A stretch of 64,000 nucleotides of DNA from Paracamarosporium sp. OC-R06-R3 (lineage: Eukaryota > Ascomycota > Dothideomycetes > Pleosporales > Didymosphaeriaceae). The first letter of the stretch is position 1, and the number at the start of each line of letters is the position of its first letter. Of the stretch, positions 35,492 to 47,543 are shown piece by piece. The notes beneath the pieces were generated by a model. It was not told the origin of the DNA. It worked only from the letters and a program-made list of their open reading frames with translations, and searched no databases. The position numbers and the translations under genes are program-made. The DNA lies in contig JACVRA010000210.1 in NCBI GenBank assembly GCA_019828545.1, positions 496,531-560,530 of the forward strand. Direction: 5' to 3'.

Positions 35492-37067
35492 ATGCCCTCG
35501 TCAAAAGAACTCGTTGCGCAAGATAGCACTTGGCGCCAACGCACGGAGCTGGAAGCCATGGCTGAGCTGTCACCGCAGCTGGAGAAAGAGATAGAAAGAC
35601 TCGACAAAGAGATGTGGGTTTCGGACGAAAAGTTGAAAGAAATAGTGAAGCGGTTCCAGGAGGAGCTCGACGAAGGTACGCGCATGGGCTTCATTGCGTT
35701 CGAAGCCGTAATTTGTTCACTCCACGTTCTAACGCTTCCAAGGCCTCCAAGAAGATGGCAAAAACATCCCCATGAACGTGACCTGGGTGCATTCCCTCCC
35801 AACTGGCAAAGAAGAAGGTACCGTCCTGACGCTGGACCTTGGAGGGACTAATCTACGCGTCTGCAAAGTGACGCTTCATGGCGAATCGTCAGCTACCCAG
35901 AAACCAAGCCAAAAGTACGACCTTGAACAAGAACAGTACAAGCTTCCCGATACCATCAAAACCGCCAGTGCCGATGAACTGTGGACGCACGTAGCTGAAA
36001 AGCTCGAAACTTTCGTTCAAAGCAAGGGTTTAGAAAAAGAATACAATGCCGACAATAAGATGGCTCTCGGCTTTACATTCAGCTATCCGGCCACACAAGC
36101 CCGCATCGACCACGCAGTCTTACAGCGCTGGACCAAAGGCTTCGATATCGACGGCGTAGAAGGACACGACGCAGCTGCACAGCTTCGCGAAAAGATCGAA
36201 GAAAGGAAGCTACCTCTCGACCTCATCTGCGTCGTCAACGACACCGTCGGCGCAATGGTCGCATCAGCCTACAACGACCCGTCCACCATCATCGGCGCCA
36301 TTTTCGGCACAGGCTGCAACGCCGCGTACATGTCGTCCATCTCGTCGATAAAGAAACTCTCGCCCTCCAACGAAAATCTTCAAGACATTGATGGAAGAAA
36401 ATCAGGGAAAATGGCGATCAACTGCGAATACGGTGCCTTTGATAACGCGCACAGAGTTTTACCAAGGACAAAATATGATGAGCAAATCGATGAAGAGAGC
36501 CCGAGGCCCGGACAGCAGACATTTGAGAAACTCTCCGCGGGCCTGTACCTCGGAGAAATCTTCCGGTTGATAATGCTAGAACTTGCGGACCAGGGACTCG
36601 TCTTTGCGCAGAGCAACACTAAGAAGCTGCGAGAGAGATACTCACTCGATACGGGTTTCCTGTCACACATCGAGGATGACGAGAGTCAGGGCTTTACGAA
36701 GACTAGGGATATGTTCAAGGACGTGCTAGGAATAGCGGTTACGGATGAGGAAATCGAGCTTTCGCGGCGGGTAGCGGAGCTCGTTGCTGTTCGAGGCGCG
36801 CGGCTGTGCGCGTGTGGCGTTGCGGCTATCTGTATTAAGGAAGGGGTTAAGGAGGGACATGTTGCCGCCGACGGTAGCGTCGCTAACAAGCATCCGAAAT
36901 TCAAGAGAAGATGGGCGAAGGCGCTGGGCGAGATATTAGATTGGGAAAGTAGAGGCGAGGGACAGGATCCTATCGTGATCACTAACGCGGATGATGGGAG
37001 TGGGGTCGGGTGTGCAATTATTGCAGCCATGGAGTTGGAGAGAAGAAAGCGACAGGATACAGCGTAG
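35492..37067 (+). CDS. Hexokinase
   Basis: Two exons (35492-35675, 35743-37067) encode 502 residues, the usual fungal hexokinase length. It has the ATP phosphate-1 loop LTLDLGGTNLRV, the hexokinase signature LGFTFSYPATQ, the sugar-binding block RWTKGFDIDGVEGHD, the catalytic Asp in VVNDTVGAMVASAY, GAIFGTGCNAAYM, the conserved MAINCEYGAFDN and, near the end, GSGVGCAIIAAM. The enzyme phosphorylates glucose and other hexoses at C6 with ATP. Several residues differ from the commonest form (for example CVVNDTVGA where TALVNDTVG is usual), so this may be a second, divergent hexokinase or a glucokinase-like paralogue. Sequence alone does not settle sugar preference or a regulatory role. Confidence 0.9.
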
Positions 37068-37369
37068 GGATGATGCACAAATCCAGTGAAGGGTACACTT
37101 ATAAGTCTCCATGATTCAGATCAAAAATCAGACATCACGTTCTTGCGAAGGCACGAAAGTAAGGATTCTCATATCATACAGATGAGGTTGTCGATTCCAT
37201 TCGTCATGAAATGCTATTTACACAGAAAAGAAGCGGCCGCATTGCAGCACATGCAAAAAGATAGGTCTCAGCCTATATCCAAGAAAATACTCTCAAGTAA
37301 CCAGCCCGTCTATCCCCACACAATGAGGGTAGACGAGAATGCAGAAGATCGTGAAGGAGGGTGATTCGC

Positions 37370-38506
37370 TTAAGCGAAGTCACGGGCGTGACGGCGAGCG
37401 AAAGCACGAGCGAAGCGCTTGGCAGTCGCGGAGCCAGTCTTAGTCTCGAGCCAGGAGATGAATTCGGAGATGGTGAAGGTCTCAGGGAGAGTGGAGCCGG
37501 AGCCGGAGCCGGAGCCAGCCTCGGCGGTAGCAGTGGGCTGAGCGGCGCTCTGGGAGGCAGAGGGGGTGTTGTCGCCGGTCTCGTAGCCGGAGGTGATGGT
37601 AGGAGCGGGGGCAGCGGCAACGGAGCTGGCAGCGGGTGCGGAAGCAGCAGGAGCAGAGGCAGAGGCAGCAGGGGCGGAAGAGGCGGCAGCGGTGGCGGTG
37701 GCGGTAGCAGCGGCAGAGGAAACAGGAGCAGCAGACGAAGCCGGAGCGCTGGACTCGGAGCCAGAATCGGAGCCAGAGCCGCCGCTGGAAGCACCGTCCC
37801 AGACAGCCGGGCCGGGGATGTCGTAGCCAGTGCTGCCGTCAGCAGTGCAGGCGACGTCTCCTCCGTAGATGTTGCAGAGAACACCTGGGTCGGTGGCAGA
37901 GTAGGCCTTGGTCAGGTCGACACCAGAGGGCAGGGAGGCAGAGCCAGAGCCAGTAACCTTGATCTGACCGCAGCCGTTGTAGAACTGAGCCTGGCCCTCG
38001 GAGCTGGCCGAGTGCAGAGCAATGATCTCGGGGCGGATCCAGTAGTTGCCGGCAGCAAGGTCGGGGACCTTGACAGTGATGGCACCCTTGTTGGTGATGA
38101 AAGTGTCAACACCCCAGGTGCTGCCGGTCAGACCCTCCTCCTGGATCTTGACCCAGACCTCACCCTTACCCTCAGACTCAGCGGGAGCCATGTAGACCAT
38201 GACGGGGCCCTTGTGAGAGGCGGCAATGGGCTCATCGGAGTCGGCTCCAGTGGGAGCACCCGTGTTGTGGTGCCACTGGAGTTGGATTTCTGAGCCAGCA
38301 GCGACCTCAATGTAGTCATCGGATGCGGTGCCACCGTTGCAAATCATGGAGGTGGAGGTGACATCCTGGATGGGGTTGTTGCCGTTGGAAGGCAGTTGGA
38401 CGGCCTTGGTTCCCTGGTCCTCTCCGTCAATGACGAAGCTCTGGAAGGTAGCGTGGGCAGCAGCGAGCTTGCCAGCAGCGAGAGCGAAAGCAACAGCGGT
38501 CTTCAT
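37370..38506 (-). CDS. Secreted lytic polysaccharide monooxygenase, AA9 family
   Basis: A single exon of 378 residues. A signal peptide (MKTAVAFALAAGKLAAA) ends just before His18, which would become the N-terminal copper-brace histidine. The second copper ligand is His98 in ASHKGPVMVYM, and the axial region is GQAQFYNGCGQIKVTG. NYWIRPEIIALHSA is typical of AA9. The enzyme oxidatively cleaves cellulose or related glucans outside the cell. After about residue 245 there is no CBM1 but a ~100-residue Ala/Ser/Thr/Pro tail ending in a basic segment (TAKRFARAFARRHARDFA). The upstream in-frame extension was rejected because the second ATG starts the signal peptide. Confidence 0.93.
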   Translation of the reverse strand: MKTAVAFALAAGKLAAAHATFQSFVIDGEDQGTKAVQLPSNGNNPIQDVTSTSMICNGGTASDDYIEVAAGSEIQLQWHHNTGAPTGADSDEPIAASHKGPVMVYMAPAESEGKGEVWVKIQEEGLTGSTWGVDTFITNKGAITVKVPDLAAGNYWIRPEIIALHSASSEGQAQFYNGCGQIKVTGSGSASLPSGVDLTKAYSATDPGVLCNIYGGDVACTADGSTGYDIPGPAVWDGASSGGSGSDSGSESSAPASSAAPVSSAAATATATAAASSAPAASASAPAASAPAASSVAAAPAPTITSGYETGDNTPSASQSAAQPTATAEAGSGSGSGSTLPETFTISEFISWLETKTGSATAKRFARAFARRHARDFA

Positions 38507-38690
38507 TTTGTTTGCGTGTTTGTTTGTTGGTAGGTTGATTGGTTGGTTGTTGAGAGTATGTTTCAAAGGATAAACGAAAGAATGGTAGACGAATGGAGGC
38601 TCGAGAACAAAAGCGAGTGAATGCTAAAGAGCGTGTAGAAAATGAGAGTGCAGCTTCAAGCTTGCCCTTCCCATGATGGAGAGGCTGAGG

Positions 38691-38700
38691 CTCTTATACC
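38691..38700 (-). promoter_or_regulatory. TATA-like box of the AA9 LPMO gene
   Basis: Read on the minus strand the sequence is GGTATAAGAG, about 190 bases upstream of the start codon. TATA boxes are common in strongly induced secreted-enzyme genes. This is a motif match only. Confidence 0.5.
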
Positions 38701-40071
38701 ATCCCACCACATGTGCGGGATTGCGACCAGGAACCTGGAAATGACAGCCCTAGTGTGATACCTGCGTCGCGTTCCCGAGCATTGGTCTTTTGCCAAGCAA
38801 TATTCATCAATCTCACGACACCTAGCACCATTTGGGTCATGGTGTGTCCACATTAGCTGCCACAGGGCGATGAAAAGGGCTGGCTCACCCGCGTGGCCAA
38901 GCTGTTTTGATGAGTTCATGCCCGTGGCACGCACCAAACGGCATCGCTTGCATGCATGCCCATGAATCCTATCCGTCAAACGTCTCGATCGTCGAATGAC
39001 AGTGCGGTCTCGATGAGAACTGAAACACTCCAACCAGCTCCACCAATACCCAAGTGGACTGGCAAGCAAAACACGAAGCCTGGGCGACAAACGAAACGTC
39101 ATGCGTTCATGGCGTTATGAGATGCCGAGACATTGACTATGCGTGCCCATAGTACATGCAGTAATAGTCCTCGCTACATGGGCGCGGCTCTCTCAGGTAC
39201 AGATGGCAAAGAACAGACACCAGCACGGAAATACCCCCTGCGGCGGAGAGCAATACGTGGGCTCTCATCTCGGCTCGAAAGGCATGGGACGATGGGCCAG
39301 CGCTAGAAGAGCGGGAGATAGCGTGTGGTGGATACGATTTTTCCGTTCGTGCGTTACAGGTATGAAACGGAATCCTGGTGGAGGAGATTGCCGGACCACG
39401 CTCGCTTGCGTCTCAAGCCTCGGTTCTCGCCAAGCATCCACGATAGCGCTCCAGTTTTCATCACAGGCGCTTCGAGAATGCAAACAGCGGGCTCATATGT
39501 GTGTTCTGGCGGTTATACGGCGACAAAGGGGGTCGCCAAGTCATGGGATTCCCAAGTGAACGTGTTGATGACTCGCCACTGACTTGGCTGAACTGTCGGC
39601 GCTCGGCGCCAACCTAGCGCGCGGCCGAAAGTATTGCCCCCTGCTGACTACCTCCTCTCGAGGGTCGAGGCTGAGAGGAGAACCAAGGGTTTGCGGGACA
39701 AGATCCGCCAAGCTCTCTTGGCCTCGTATTGTCCGCATGCGATTTCGTTTGCGATACTCAACACCATGATATCATGACAGGTCTGTCGACGAGGTGGTCA
39801 ATTTTTTGTTCGACGTCAATGTCTACAATAGCGTTGTTCGCGCACTCCACGCAAGCGAACGACTGGTGGAAGAAATATGCCGATTGCGGGTACCGTTCGC
39901 GGTTAGCGGACGACTAAACGTGGGGAGTCGGGGCACCATTCCCTTCTCCAGTCTGTGGGGAAGAGGGGTGGCGACGTGAACAAGACCCTCGACTGCTCAG
40001 TATGTAAAGGGCGATGCCCCGGACAAGTTGGCTGTGCCAGACGGTCAACACACCCTCGAACTTGAGTCACA
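38701..40071. other. Long divergent intergenic region, AA9 LPMO / MFS transporter
   Basis: The two genes point away from each other with about 1.5 kb between starts. No coding frame with family resemblance was found. The length would suit shared carbon-source control, but no specific site was identified. Confidence 0.45.
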
Positions 40072-41720
40072 ATGCCGTCCAACTTCTTCAAGAACCGCAG
40101 GGTATACCTGCTCACCAGTGTGGCCTACATGGGCAGTCTTCTGTTCGGTAAGTAATGTGATCCCAGTGTAGAGCTCTGACTGATCCTTGTAGGCTACGAC
40201 ACGGGAGTCATGGGCAGCGTCCTCTCGCTCAAGGCCTTCAAGAAAGACTTTGGTCTCCCGACGGATTCTTCTGGCTTCGCCAGCTCTAAGAATGCGTATG
40301 TGTCGTCCAATGTGGTCTCGCTCTTGACCGCCGGATGCTTCTTCGGTGCCATCGCCGCTGCTTATCTTAACGAGCGCTTTGGTCGTCGTTATTCTCTCAT
40401 GTTCTTCTCCGTCATCTTTCTTATTGGTGCGGCTATCCAAACAGCAGCCCACCATGAGATTGGAATGATCTATGCAGGGCGTGTCATTGCTGGTCTGGGC
40501 ATTGGTGGCATGTCATCCATTACACCAGTCTTCGTTTCAGAGAATGCGCCGCCTGAAGTACGTGGACGTATTGCCGGCCTGTTCCAGGAGTTCCTCGTTA
40601 TCGGATCAACCTTTGCTTATTGGTTGGATTATGGTGTGGCCCTCCATATCCCAGCGTCGACCAAGCAATGGAGAGTACCGGTAGCCATCCAGCTCATCCC
40701 TGGTGGATTCATGCTCGTTGGACTTTTCTTTTTGAAGGAATCTCCTCGCTGGCTTATGAAGAAGGGTCGACACAGCGAAGCTGCTGAGTCTCTTGCTCAT
40801 ATCCGGTGCGAATCGATCGATAGCCCAAATGTAGTCACAGAGCTTGCTGAGATACGCGCTGCCATTGAGGAAGAGCTGAACGCCACCGAGGGAGTCACCT
40901 GGCGTGAATGTCTCCTACCAGGAAACCGTTACCGCTTCATCACGGGCTTTGTGTTGATGTTTTGGCAGCAGTTCAGTGGAACAAACAGGTTGGTTTCCTC
41001 CTCGCCTTGGAAGAACGGAATGAGAGTGCTAACTTTTGTACCAGTATCGGTTACTATGCGCCACAGATCTTCCAAACCGTCGGTGTCTCGAAGAACAACG
41101 CTTCTCTTTTCGCTACGGGTGTCTACGGTACCGTAAAAGTTGTCACTACCGGAATTTTCTTGATTATCGGCATCGACTTTGTTGGCCGCAAGAAGTCTCT
41201 CATGGCAGGTGCAGTGTGGATGGCAGCAATGATGTTCATCATCGGAGCCGTACTATCCACTCACCCACCAGATACCTCGTCAGGATCGGTCTCTCAAGCA
41301 TCGATTGCCATGGTTGCAATGATCTACCTGTACGTCATCGGATACTCCGCTTCTTGGGGTCCCGTGCCGTGGGTCTACCTGTCCGAGATCTTCCCTACGC
41401 GGCTCCGTGCGTACGGTGTGGGTATGGGAGCGGCGACTCAGTGGCTTTTCAACTTCGTCATCACGAAGATTACGCCCGAAGCTATCAACCACATCGGATG
41501 GAAGACTTTCTTGATGTTCGGCATCTTCTGCGTGTGCATGGCTATCTTTGCATTCTTCTTCATCAAGGAAACGAAAGGTCGCACGCTCGAGGAGATGGAT
41601 GTCTTGTTTGGTGATGTTTCAGCGGAGCAGCGCGCACAGGATGTGGAGAGGAGCATGGCAGTCGAAAACAAGAAGATGGAACTCGAGGAGAGGGAGGTGG
41701 CTGGGAAACCGGGCAAGTAA
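40072..41720 (+). CDS. MFS sugar/quinate-type transporter
   Basis: Three exons (40072-40147, 40193-40988, 41045-41720) encode 515 residues with twelve predicted membrane segments. Sugar-porter signatures are clear: GYDTGVMGSVLSL in TM1, NERFGRRYSLM after TM2, RVIAGLGIGGMSSITPVFVS, KESPRWLMKKGR before the central loop, QQFSGTNSIGYYAPQIF in TM7, WVYLSEIFPTRLRAYG and KETKGRTLEEMD after TM12. The N-terminus is short. The overall pattern is closest to fungal quinate and hexose permeases of the sugar-porter family; the substrate cannot be decided from these motifs. Its position opposite an AA9 LPMO would fit uptake of released sugars, but that is inference. Confidence 0.9.
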
Positions 41721-42640
41721 TGGTTTAACTAGCAGACGGTATTTGATTGAGGGTGTAGCCAATTACTTATGGTGCGACTAATTAATGTATATTGCTCGTG
41801 ATTGCTTTTGAGCAAATTAGCGAACATTTTCCGACAGAAGCAAGTGCCAATTCAGGAGCGATTTGCTGACTCATTTAATCTTACCTAACGCTACGATGCA
41901 GAGTCAAAAGACGATGCTAAAAAGGCTTGTAGTTATGAAGTAGAAGATGTACTTTTTGGCTGGTTCTTGCTTCCCGTTGGACCACTACATTGTTCATAAA
42001 CAGTGTTGACAATAGAACAACAGGATTCAAGGCTAAAGGACATGTAGATGGAATTCTTTACGAAGTGGCTGTATCTGTACAGAGTCACGTAAGAAAATAT
42101 ATGGTTGCTGGAGAGGTAATCAAGGTTCATCTACGGAGAACGGTTTAGGCGTGAATTTCGATAACTCTAGTACTCGAAGTATACGAGGTCTCTCCTTTAG
42201 CGTTGCTTCCATCACAGTGTCAAATTAATCGAATATGCAAAACCTCCTAAACTACGCTAGTCAGATCTTCTCCAATCGTCTTGGGGTGGGTGAGCATTTG
42301 CAATCTAGACCTACGATGACGTAATACATACCAACATCCGAACTTTCCATTTCATGATGATACGCTGTGGACGTAGCTCAGGGCATGCAATTACTTCCTT
42401 GTACCACATACTTATAGATTCTTTTTCTTTTTCGACCTTAACCCAAAGAACACCGGTTTTTTTTGTGCATCGTTGAAGAGTGTCTCGAAAGGAAATCCCC
42501 ACTGTGAGCTTCCGAACACTTTAGAATCCAAATATTCAAAAATCATATTCACGGATTTCAATTCGATTTTAGAAATTGTTGTACTATCACCCTCCAAGTA
42601 AGAACCAGGTCCGCACCTCCCACCAACCACCATACCAACC
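41721..42640. other. Intergenic region, transporter to lactonase-like gene
   Basis: AT-rich tandem spacer of ~920 bases with no recognised gene. A short run of T lies near 42458. It holds the transporter 3' end and the next gene's promoter. Confidence 0.45.
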
Positions 42641-43792
42641 ATGGCCCCCTCATCACCAACCCTCCCCTGGCACCCGATACCTCCCTCCCCGAACGGAACA
42701 GCATGCAAAGTACACCTTCTTCAAGCCGGCGGTCTCCTAATTCCCTACGACCGCGTCTTCCTCCCAGGCCCCAACCAACCCAACGACACACTCGACCCAG
42801 CCTACGACACTTCAACCAGCAAAAAATACTACGTACCAGACTACTGCTTCCTCATCGAGCACCCTCCCACAGGAAAACACTACATCTTCGACCTAGGCAT
42901 GCGGAAAGACCTCGAAAACCTGCCGCCCATCATCAAGAGAATTACCCTACCGGTATTCACCCCCTTTCCCAAGAGCCCGGCCGAGATATTGAAGGCGCAT
43001 GGGAGCAAGGAGCAACAGCCTGAGAACGTCGAGGCGGTTATCTTCTCGCACGTGCATTTTGACCACGTGGGCGATGGGGCGAAGGCCGGCTTTGTTAACG
43101 CGGGGCTCTGGGTCGGACCCACGTGTTGTACGTATGCGAGGCCGGGGTATCCTGATTCTGAGGGTGCGCCGGTGCTCTCGGAGAATTTTCCTACGGACGG
43201 GAGCAGGAGGATTGTAGAGGCGTATGTGAGTGATGAGCGGTTGGGGAGGGATGGAGATGGGAGGGTGGGAAAGGTGGTGCAGGGGAAGAAGGAGGGGAAG
43301 TATGAGGCGGTGGAGTTGAGGGATGTGGGAGATGAGGCATGGATTGGGCTGGGGGCTTTTGAGCGCGTGTTCGATGTGTTTGGGGATGGGTCGGCGTATT
43401 TGGTTGATGCGCCGGGACATTCGCCGGGGCACCAGATGCTGCTTGTTCGGGTGACTGCGGCGTCTCGGTCGGACTCATCGAATACATCGTCTGATGAGGA
43501 CAGCTTTGTCCTTCTCGCTGGAGACTGCTACCACCATCCCGATCTCTTGAAGGACCCTAATCGCACGGCGCGTCCGCCGTACTCAAAGGGGACGATGCAC
43601 ACTGATCCCGAAGTAGCCGTCGACACTATGTTCCGCACGCAAGCTTTCGCTCATAAGGACAATGTTTGGGTCATGGCGGCGCACGACTTCAGCGTTGGAG
43701 AAGCTTTGCGGAAAGGCGAGAAGGAGATCGAGGGTCTCGTTCTAATCAACGACTGGCGGGAGAAGAAGTGGAAGCCGGATGCTCACTTCTAA
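42641..43792 (+). CDS. Metallo-beta-lactamase-fold hydrolase, lactonase-like
   Basis: A single exon of 383 residues with the metallo-beta-lactamase metal-binding motif HVHFDH (in AVIFSHVHFDHVGDG), a later DAPGHSPGHQMLL histidine, LLAGDCYHHPD supplying the bridging Asp, and VWVMAAHDFS near the C-terminus. The N-terminal pattern CKVHLLQAGGLLIPYDRVFL, with YCFLIEHPPTGKHYIFDLGM, matches fungal proteins annotated as N-acyl homoserine lactonase-like. The fold hydrolyses esters, lactones or thioesters using two zinc ions. Quorum quenching is a possible role, but natural substrates of fungal members are mostly unknown. There is no signal peptide, so it is probably cytosolic. Confidence 0.85.
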   Translation: MAPSSPTLPWHPIPPSPNGTACKVHLLQAGGLLIPYDRVFLPGPNQPNDTLDPAYDTSTSKKYYVPDYCFLIEHPPTGKHYIFDLGMRKDLENLPPIIKRITLPVFTPFPKSPAEILKAHGSKEQQPENVEAVIFSHVHFDHVGDGAKAGFVNAGLWVGPTCCTYARPGYPDSEGAPVLSENFPTDGSRRIVEAYVSDERLGRDGDGRVGKVVQGKKEGKYEAVELRDVGDEAWIGLGAFERVFDVFGDGSAYLVDAPGHSPGHQMLLVRVTAASRSDSSNTSSDEDSFVLLAGDCYHHPDLLKDPNRTARPPYSKGTMHTDPEVAVDTMFRTQAFAHKDNVWVMAAHDFSVGEALRKGEKEIEGLVLINDWREKKWKPDAHF

Positions 43793-44528
43793 AAATACGT
43801 GAGTATGGGCTCATAGGTATAATATTCGTGTAGGCCACTAACTACGGTTTTGGATGCCATTCGCCAAGCATAGAATACCATGTAGTATCAGCATAACTTC
43901 TAAACCTCGACGCTTTCAAGACTGAAGTTCATCAGACGCATGACCTATCCACCAATCGCCCGAAATAGAGAAGAACATCTTCCGTTCAACCAAGCCGAAG
44001 CGATACCCCCCGGCTACACCTGCTTATGCACGCGCGGAACCTGAGTTACTCTGCCGCTCAAACGTCTCACGCACGCCCCAAGAAATTCAGCCGCGCGCGA
44101 CGAGTGGCGTTTGAGTGGCTGCTCGCATGAACTCAAGTGGCGTGATTCTTCCTTGTTTCTATAACGTCCTGATACAGTGTCAGGTATGCGATTCGTAAGC
44201 CATTCCGCGGAGTCGGCATGCGAAAGAGGCATCGGATATGGTCTCGAATGTGATGTGCAAAACTGATGACAAAATTTCTAATGTTTTTACTTTGATTTTC
44301 TACATGAGAATGGTTTAGGTCTAAGGTATCGTAGAGCGTCTTCGGCTTCGCAGCGCGGCTGCGTGAGACATTGGGGGTACTAGATAGGTTGGTAGGTGCT
44401 ATGATATGACATGGTAATAGTACGCTTGAAAAGGCAAGACAGAAAGACGCCTCCACCACCGCCGCCAAAACAGCGGTTGAGAAAAATATGTACTGGGTGA
44501 TGAAGTTGAGATGCGCATGATGCAGAGT
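43793..44528. other. Convergent intergenic region
   Basis: The lactonase-like gene and noxB converge here. No gene-like frame was recognised in these ~740 bases. Confidence 0.45.
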
Positions 44529-46365
44529 CTAGAAGTTCTCCTTGCCCCACACGAAGTTGAAGCCGGGCTCAGAGTACATGTTGCACTTGATGTGTAGTGT
44601 TGAACCGAGGACTTTAGGACCGCAGAAGAAGACTCCAGCTTCGGCGGGTGCGTGGATCTTGCGGATGGACTTGAAAATCATGTCCCAGTTAGGGCGGCCG
44701 AAGTTTGTGGGTGCGCGGAGACCGGTGATGGCGTCCTGTTCGGCGTTGGCGTCGTTGATCATGATGTTCGTTGCGTCGTCGGCTTTGATCTTGGCGGTGA
44801 GGTACTGCGCTCACGTTAGTTTTTCCATTAGCACGCTGATGAAATTTAAGACTTACTGTGTGGATCTCGATGTGGTCGTCAAGATCCTGCGCCTCAATAG
44901 CCAGGAGCAGCGATCTGAACCACTCGAATGACCCAAAGTCTCTGCAAATCCAGAAGAAGTAGACTTTTCGCAGGCGGGTGCGACCTTGCGGGTAGTTCAT
45001 CCGGTACCAGATACTCTTGAGGATGGAGGCGAAGGGCGTCACACCAATACCGGCACCGACCAGCACAGCGACTTCGAATTTGAACACATCTTCAGAGGCG
45101 GAACCGAAAGGACCATCAATGTAGACTCGCGGGAGGATCTGGCGGAGTGCGACCTCCGTAGCTCCATCTTTGTCGCCCTTCTCACCCTTGCCTTTCTCAA
45201 GGTTGCAACCAAGTGCCTTTCCGAGAGCGCGCGTGAAATCACCGACCATACGGACATGAACGGAGATGTAGTCCTCCTCAGGCGCGCTAGTGAGCGTAAA
45301 GGGATGGTATTGCCAGATGGAGACTTCCGGGCAGCACAGGAAGATGTACTGTAATCGTTAGCAAAGCACAACCCATGGAGTTATGATATCTTACCTGACC
45401 GGCTTGCGTCTTTGTGTTTTCCTTCTTGATCTGGATCTCGCAAACATTGCTAGGATGTTGAATGACCTTGGAGACGTACGTCTTATGACGTCCACGGATT
45501 TCACGTGATGTCCGCTCAGCAAGGTAGGCGAATCCACCATACATCCAGTACTCCCAGAAGACACCGATACCATCGCAGAAAGGCGCAAAATCGGGCTTGA
45601 TCATGCAGAACGCTCCGTGGATGGACCAGAAAACGAAGAAGACGATGAACAAGTGGTGAGTGTACCAGAATCGCTCGAATTGCGCTCGTCGTGGTTTCTC
45701 AGCAGCTGTCCAGGCCATGGCGGTCAACGCAATCAACATAATGTAACCAGTCCATCCGGGTCCGGTGGCAAGGTTGGCAATAAGGAAACCGACAAATCCG
45801 AGGTTGTTGACCTGGGCAAAAATCCACAAATTTCTCCAATGCGCAATGGTGTGTAGCCAGGAGAAGAAGAGAATCGACCATCCGACGAGCTTGTGGAAGG
45901 TGATGTTCTTGTCGAAAGGAATGATGCCGTTAAGAGGTGTCCGGCGCGCCATTGAGATTAGGTTGCGGCACACGGGGAACAGGATGAAAGCCACGTCGAC
46001 GTGCAACGTCAAAGCTGCTGAACGGGCAATGGGAAACGTGAAGCCGAACGTTGCACGCGTCCCAATGTTGTTGTCCTTGAGGCCATAATGCGCCATACCA
46101 AAACCAAACACCATCAAATGTAAGACCAGAAAAGTAAAAACGAAGCTAGAATAGTCAGCATGGTAGTGCATAGTGTCAATAACGCGACGTACAATCTCCG
46201 GTAACCCTCATTAACCATCCACCTGTCAAACTTTTCCTTCAAATAGAGTTCTCGTGGTCTCTCGTCTGACATTTCCCCGGACATGAGCATTCGAGTGAGT
46301 GGAGGCCATCTTGATCGCTCCCGGCCTGAGAGGCTGTAGTCTGCGTAACCGGCTTTGGAGGACAT
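44529..46365 (-). CDS. noxB: NADPH oxidase NoxB (gp91phox homologue)
   Basis: Four exons (46365-46193, 46145-45395, 45348-44857, 44804-44529) encode 563 residues. A cytosolic N-terminal extension (KEKFDRWMVNEGYRRFF) precedes the first membrane helix and marks NoxB rather than NoxA. The ferric-reductase core has haem-binding histidines in SWLHTIAHWRN and HHLFIVFFVFWSIHG plus FPVCRNLISMARRTPLNGII. The FAD site is YHPFTLTSAPEED, NADPH binding is LVGAGIGVTPFASILKSIWY and FFCGPKVLG, and the chain ends in Phe as in the gp91phox family (FNFVWGKENF). It transfers electrons from NADPH across the membrane to make superoxide. In other fungi NoxB works with NoxR and a tetraspanin in ascospore germination or penetration structures. 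Neither partner is in this window. Confidence 0.94.
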
Positions 46366-47543
46366 GGTGATGGAGGTATGAGAGCGACAGCCGGGTAGGA
46401 CTGGAATTAGGTACGCCTGAGTTCAGATCCTGCTGAATGTGGCCAAGTATAGACTATGTTCAAAGAGTGACCAAAATCTGTACCATGATGAGCATGCGCC
46501 GTGACGGGACGGTACGGCGGGAGTGATGTAGACTTACTAGCAGGTGTGCCCGCACTGAAGAAGAGAAGGGTGGGAGAGTTAGTCAACCGGTTAAAGAGGC
46601 ACCGGCATGAAAACGGATGCTCTCCAAAGGGGAAACAACGACTATAAGCACATGCACAGTTGGAAGGCTTTGGAGGAGTGGGGGGGTTGGTTCAGGATAT
46701 CTGTGCAGCACCCTGTGGGCTCGGGACAGGGACGCGTGGAGAAGGAATAAAGCTTAGCCAAACGGTAGCAGAAATCGAACCATTCTCACAGTTCGCAAGC
46801 CCAGAGCTGTGACAGGAGCAGGCAGGCCGGCTACGACAGCGTATCGCAAGGCCGAGGTGCGGCGCCCAGAGCCGCGCAGAAACGGACAGCAGCCAATCAG
46901 GGGCGGGCAGCGAGCGCAAGCGGACTAGCCGCATGCCGAGATGGGAGGCTGAAACCCAACAGGACATGGCATTTTCTTTTTGGGCGGCGAATGGAGAGGG
47001 CTGGCCAGTGCGGGCGTGTCTGAGAGGTGTGTCAGGAGGCCGGGTGAAACGAAGCGAGTCTGGCGTCGGCGCTTGGAGCACCGCCAACTGCGACTCCACC
47101 CCTCCCCGACGTCTCGACTCTTCACACGTCGATTGCTCGCGCCACTACAAAGACCGATGGCCGCTGCCTCCGGACGAGGTTCCGGAAGCGTGCAGCATGG
47201 AATCGAGTATGACACGAACGCCGGTGCAGCGGGCATGGATGCAGGAGTCACGCCCCCATCGAAGTAGCCGCTCTACATGGAAGCCAGCCCAACGTCTGAA
47301 GCATGAAGGCATCACTCAAGGCGCCGGATGTCGGCAAAGGCGTCGTTGCATTTGCATTTGGCATGTTCGGCAGCCCGTATGTTTCTGATAATACACATTA
47401 TATTATTGCCACCGGCACCTTAGCTGCTCCGGTACCTTCCGCAAGGTCAAACATGTCCAGTCTGGGCCTTGCAGACTGGAGCATGGAAACGGATCTTCCA
47501 AACGATCCAAGAAACACCGCGAGCCTCCTCCATCGCTCTGTGC
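46366..47543. other. Intergenic region: noxB promoter and SDR 3' end
   Basis: No supported gene. Several overlapping short frames in the GC-rich half (46900-47300) have no family resemblance. Confidence 0.45.

Noticed and set aside
37361..38293. Long plus-strand frame (310 codons) opposite the AA9 LPMO
   Set aside because: It mirrors the Ala/Ser-rich tail codons of the LPMO gene, is Gly/Ser-rich throughout and shows no domain.
46770..46800. Second B-box-like GGTTCGATTTC on the minus strand
   Set aside because: No matching A box or cloverleaf arms nearby; a short chance match.
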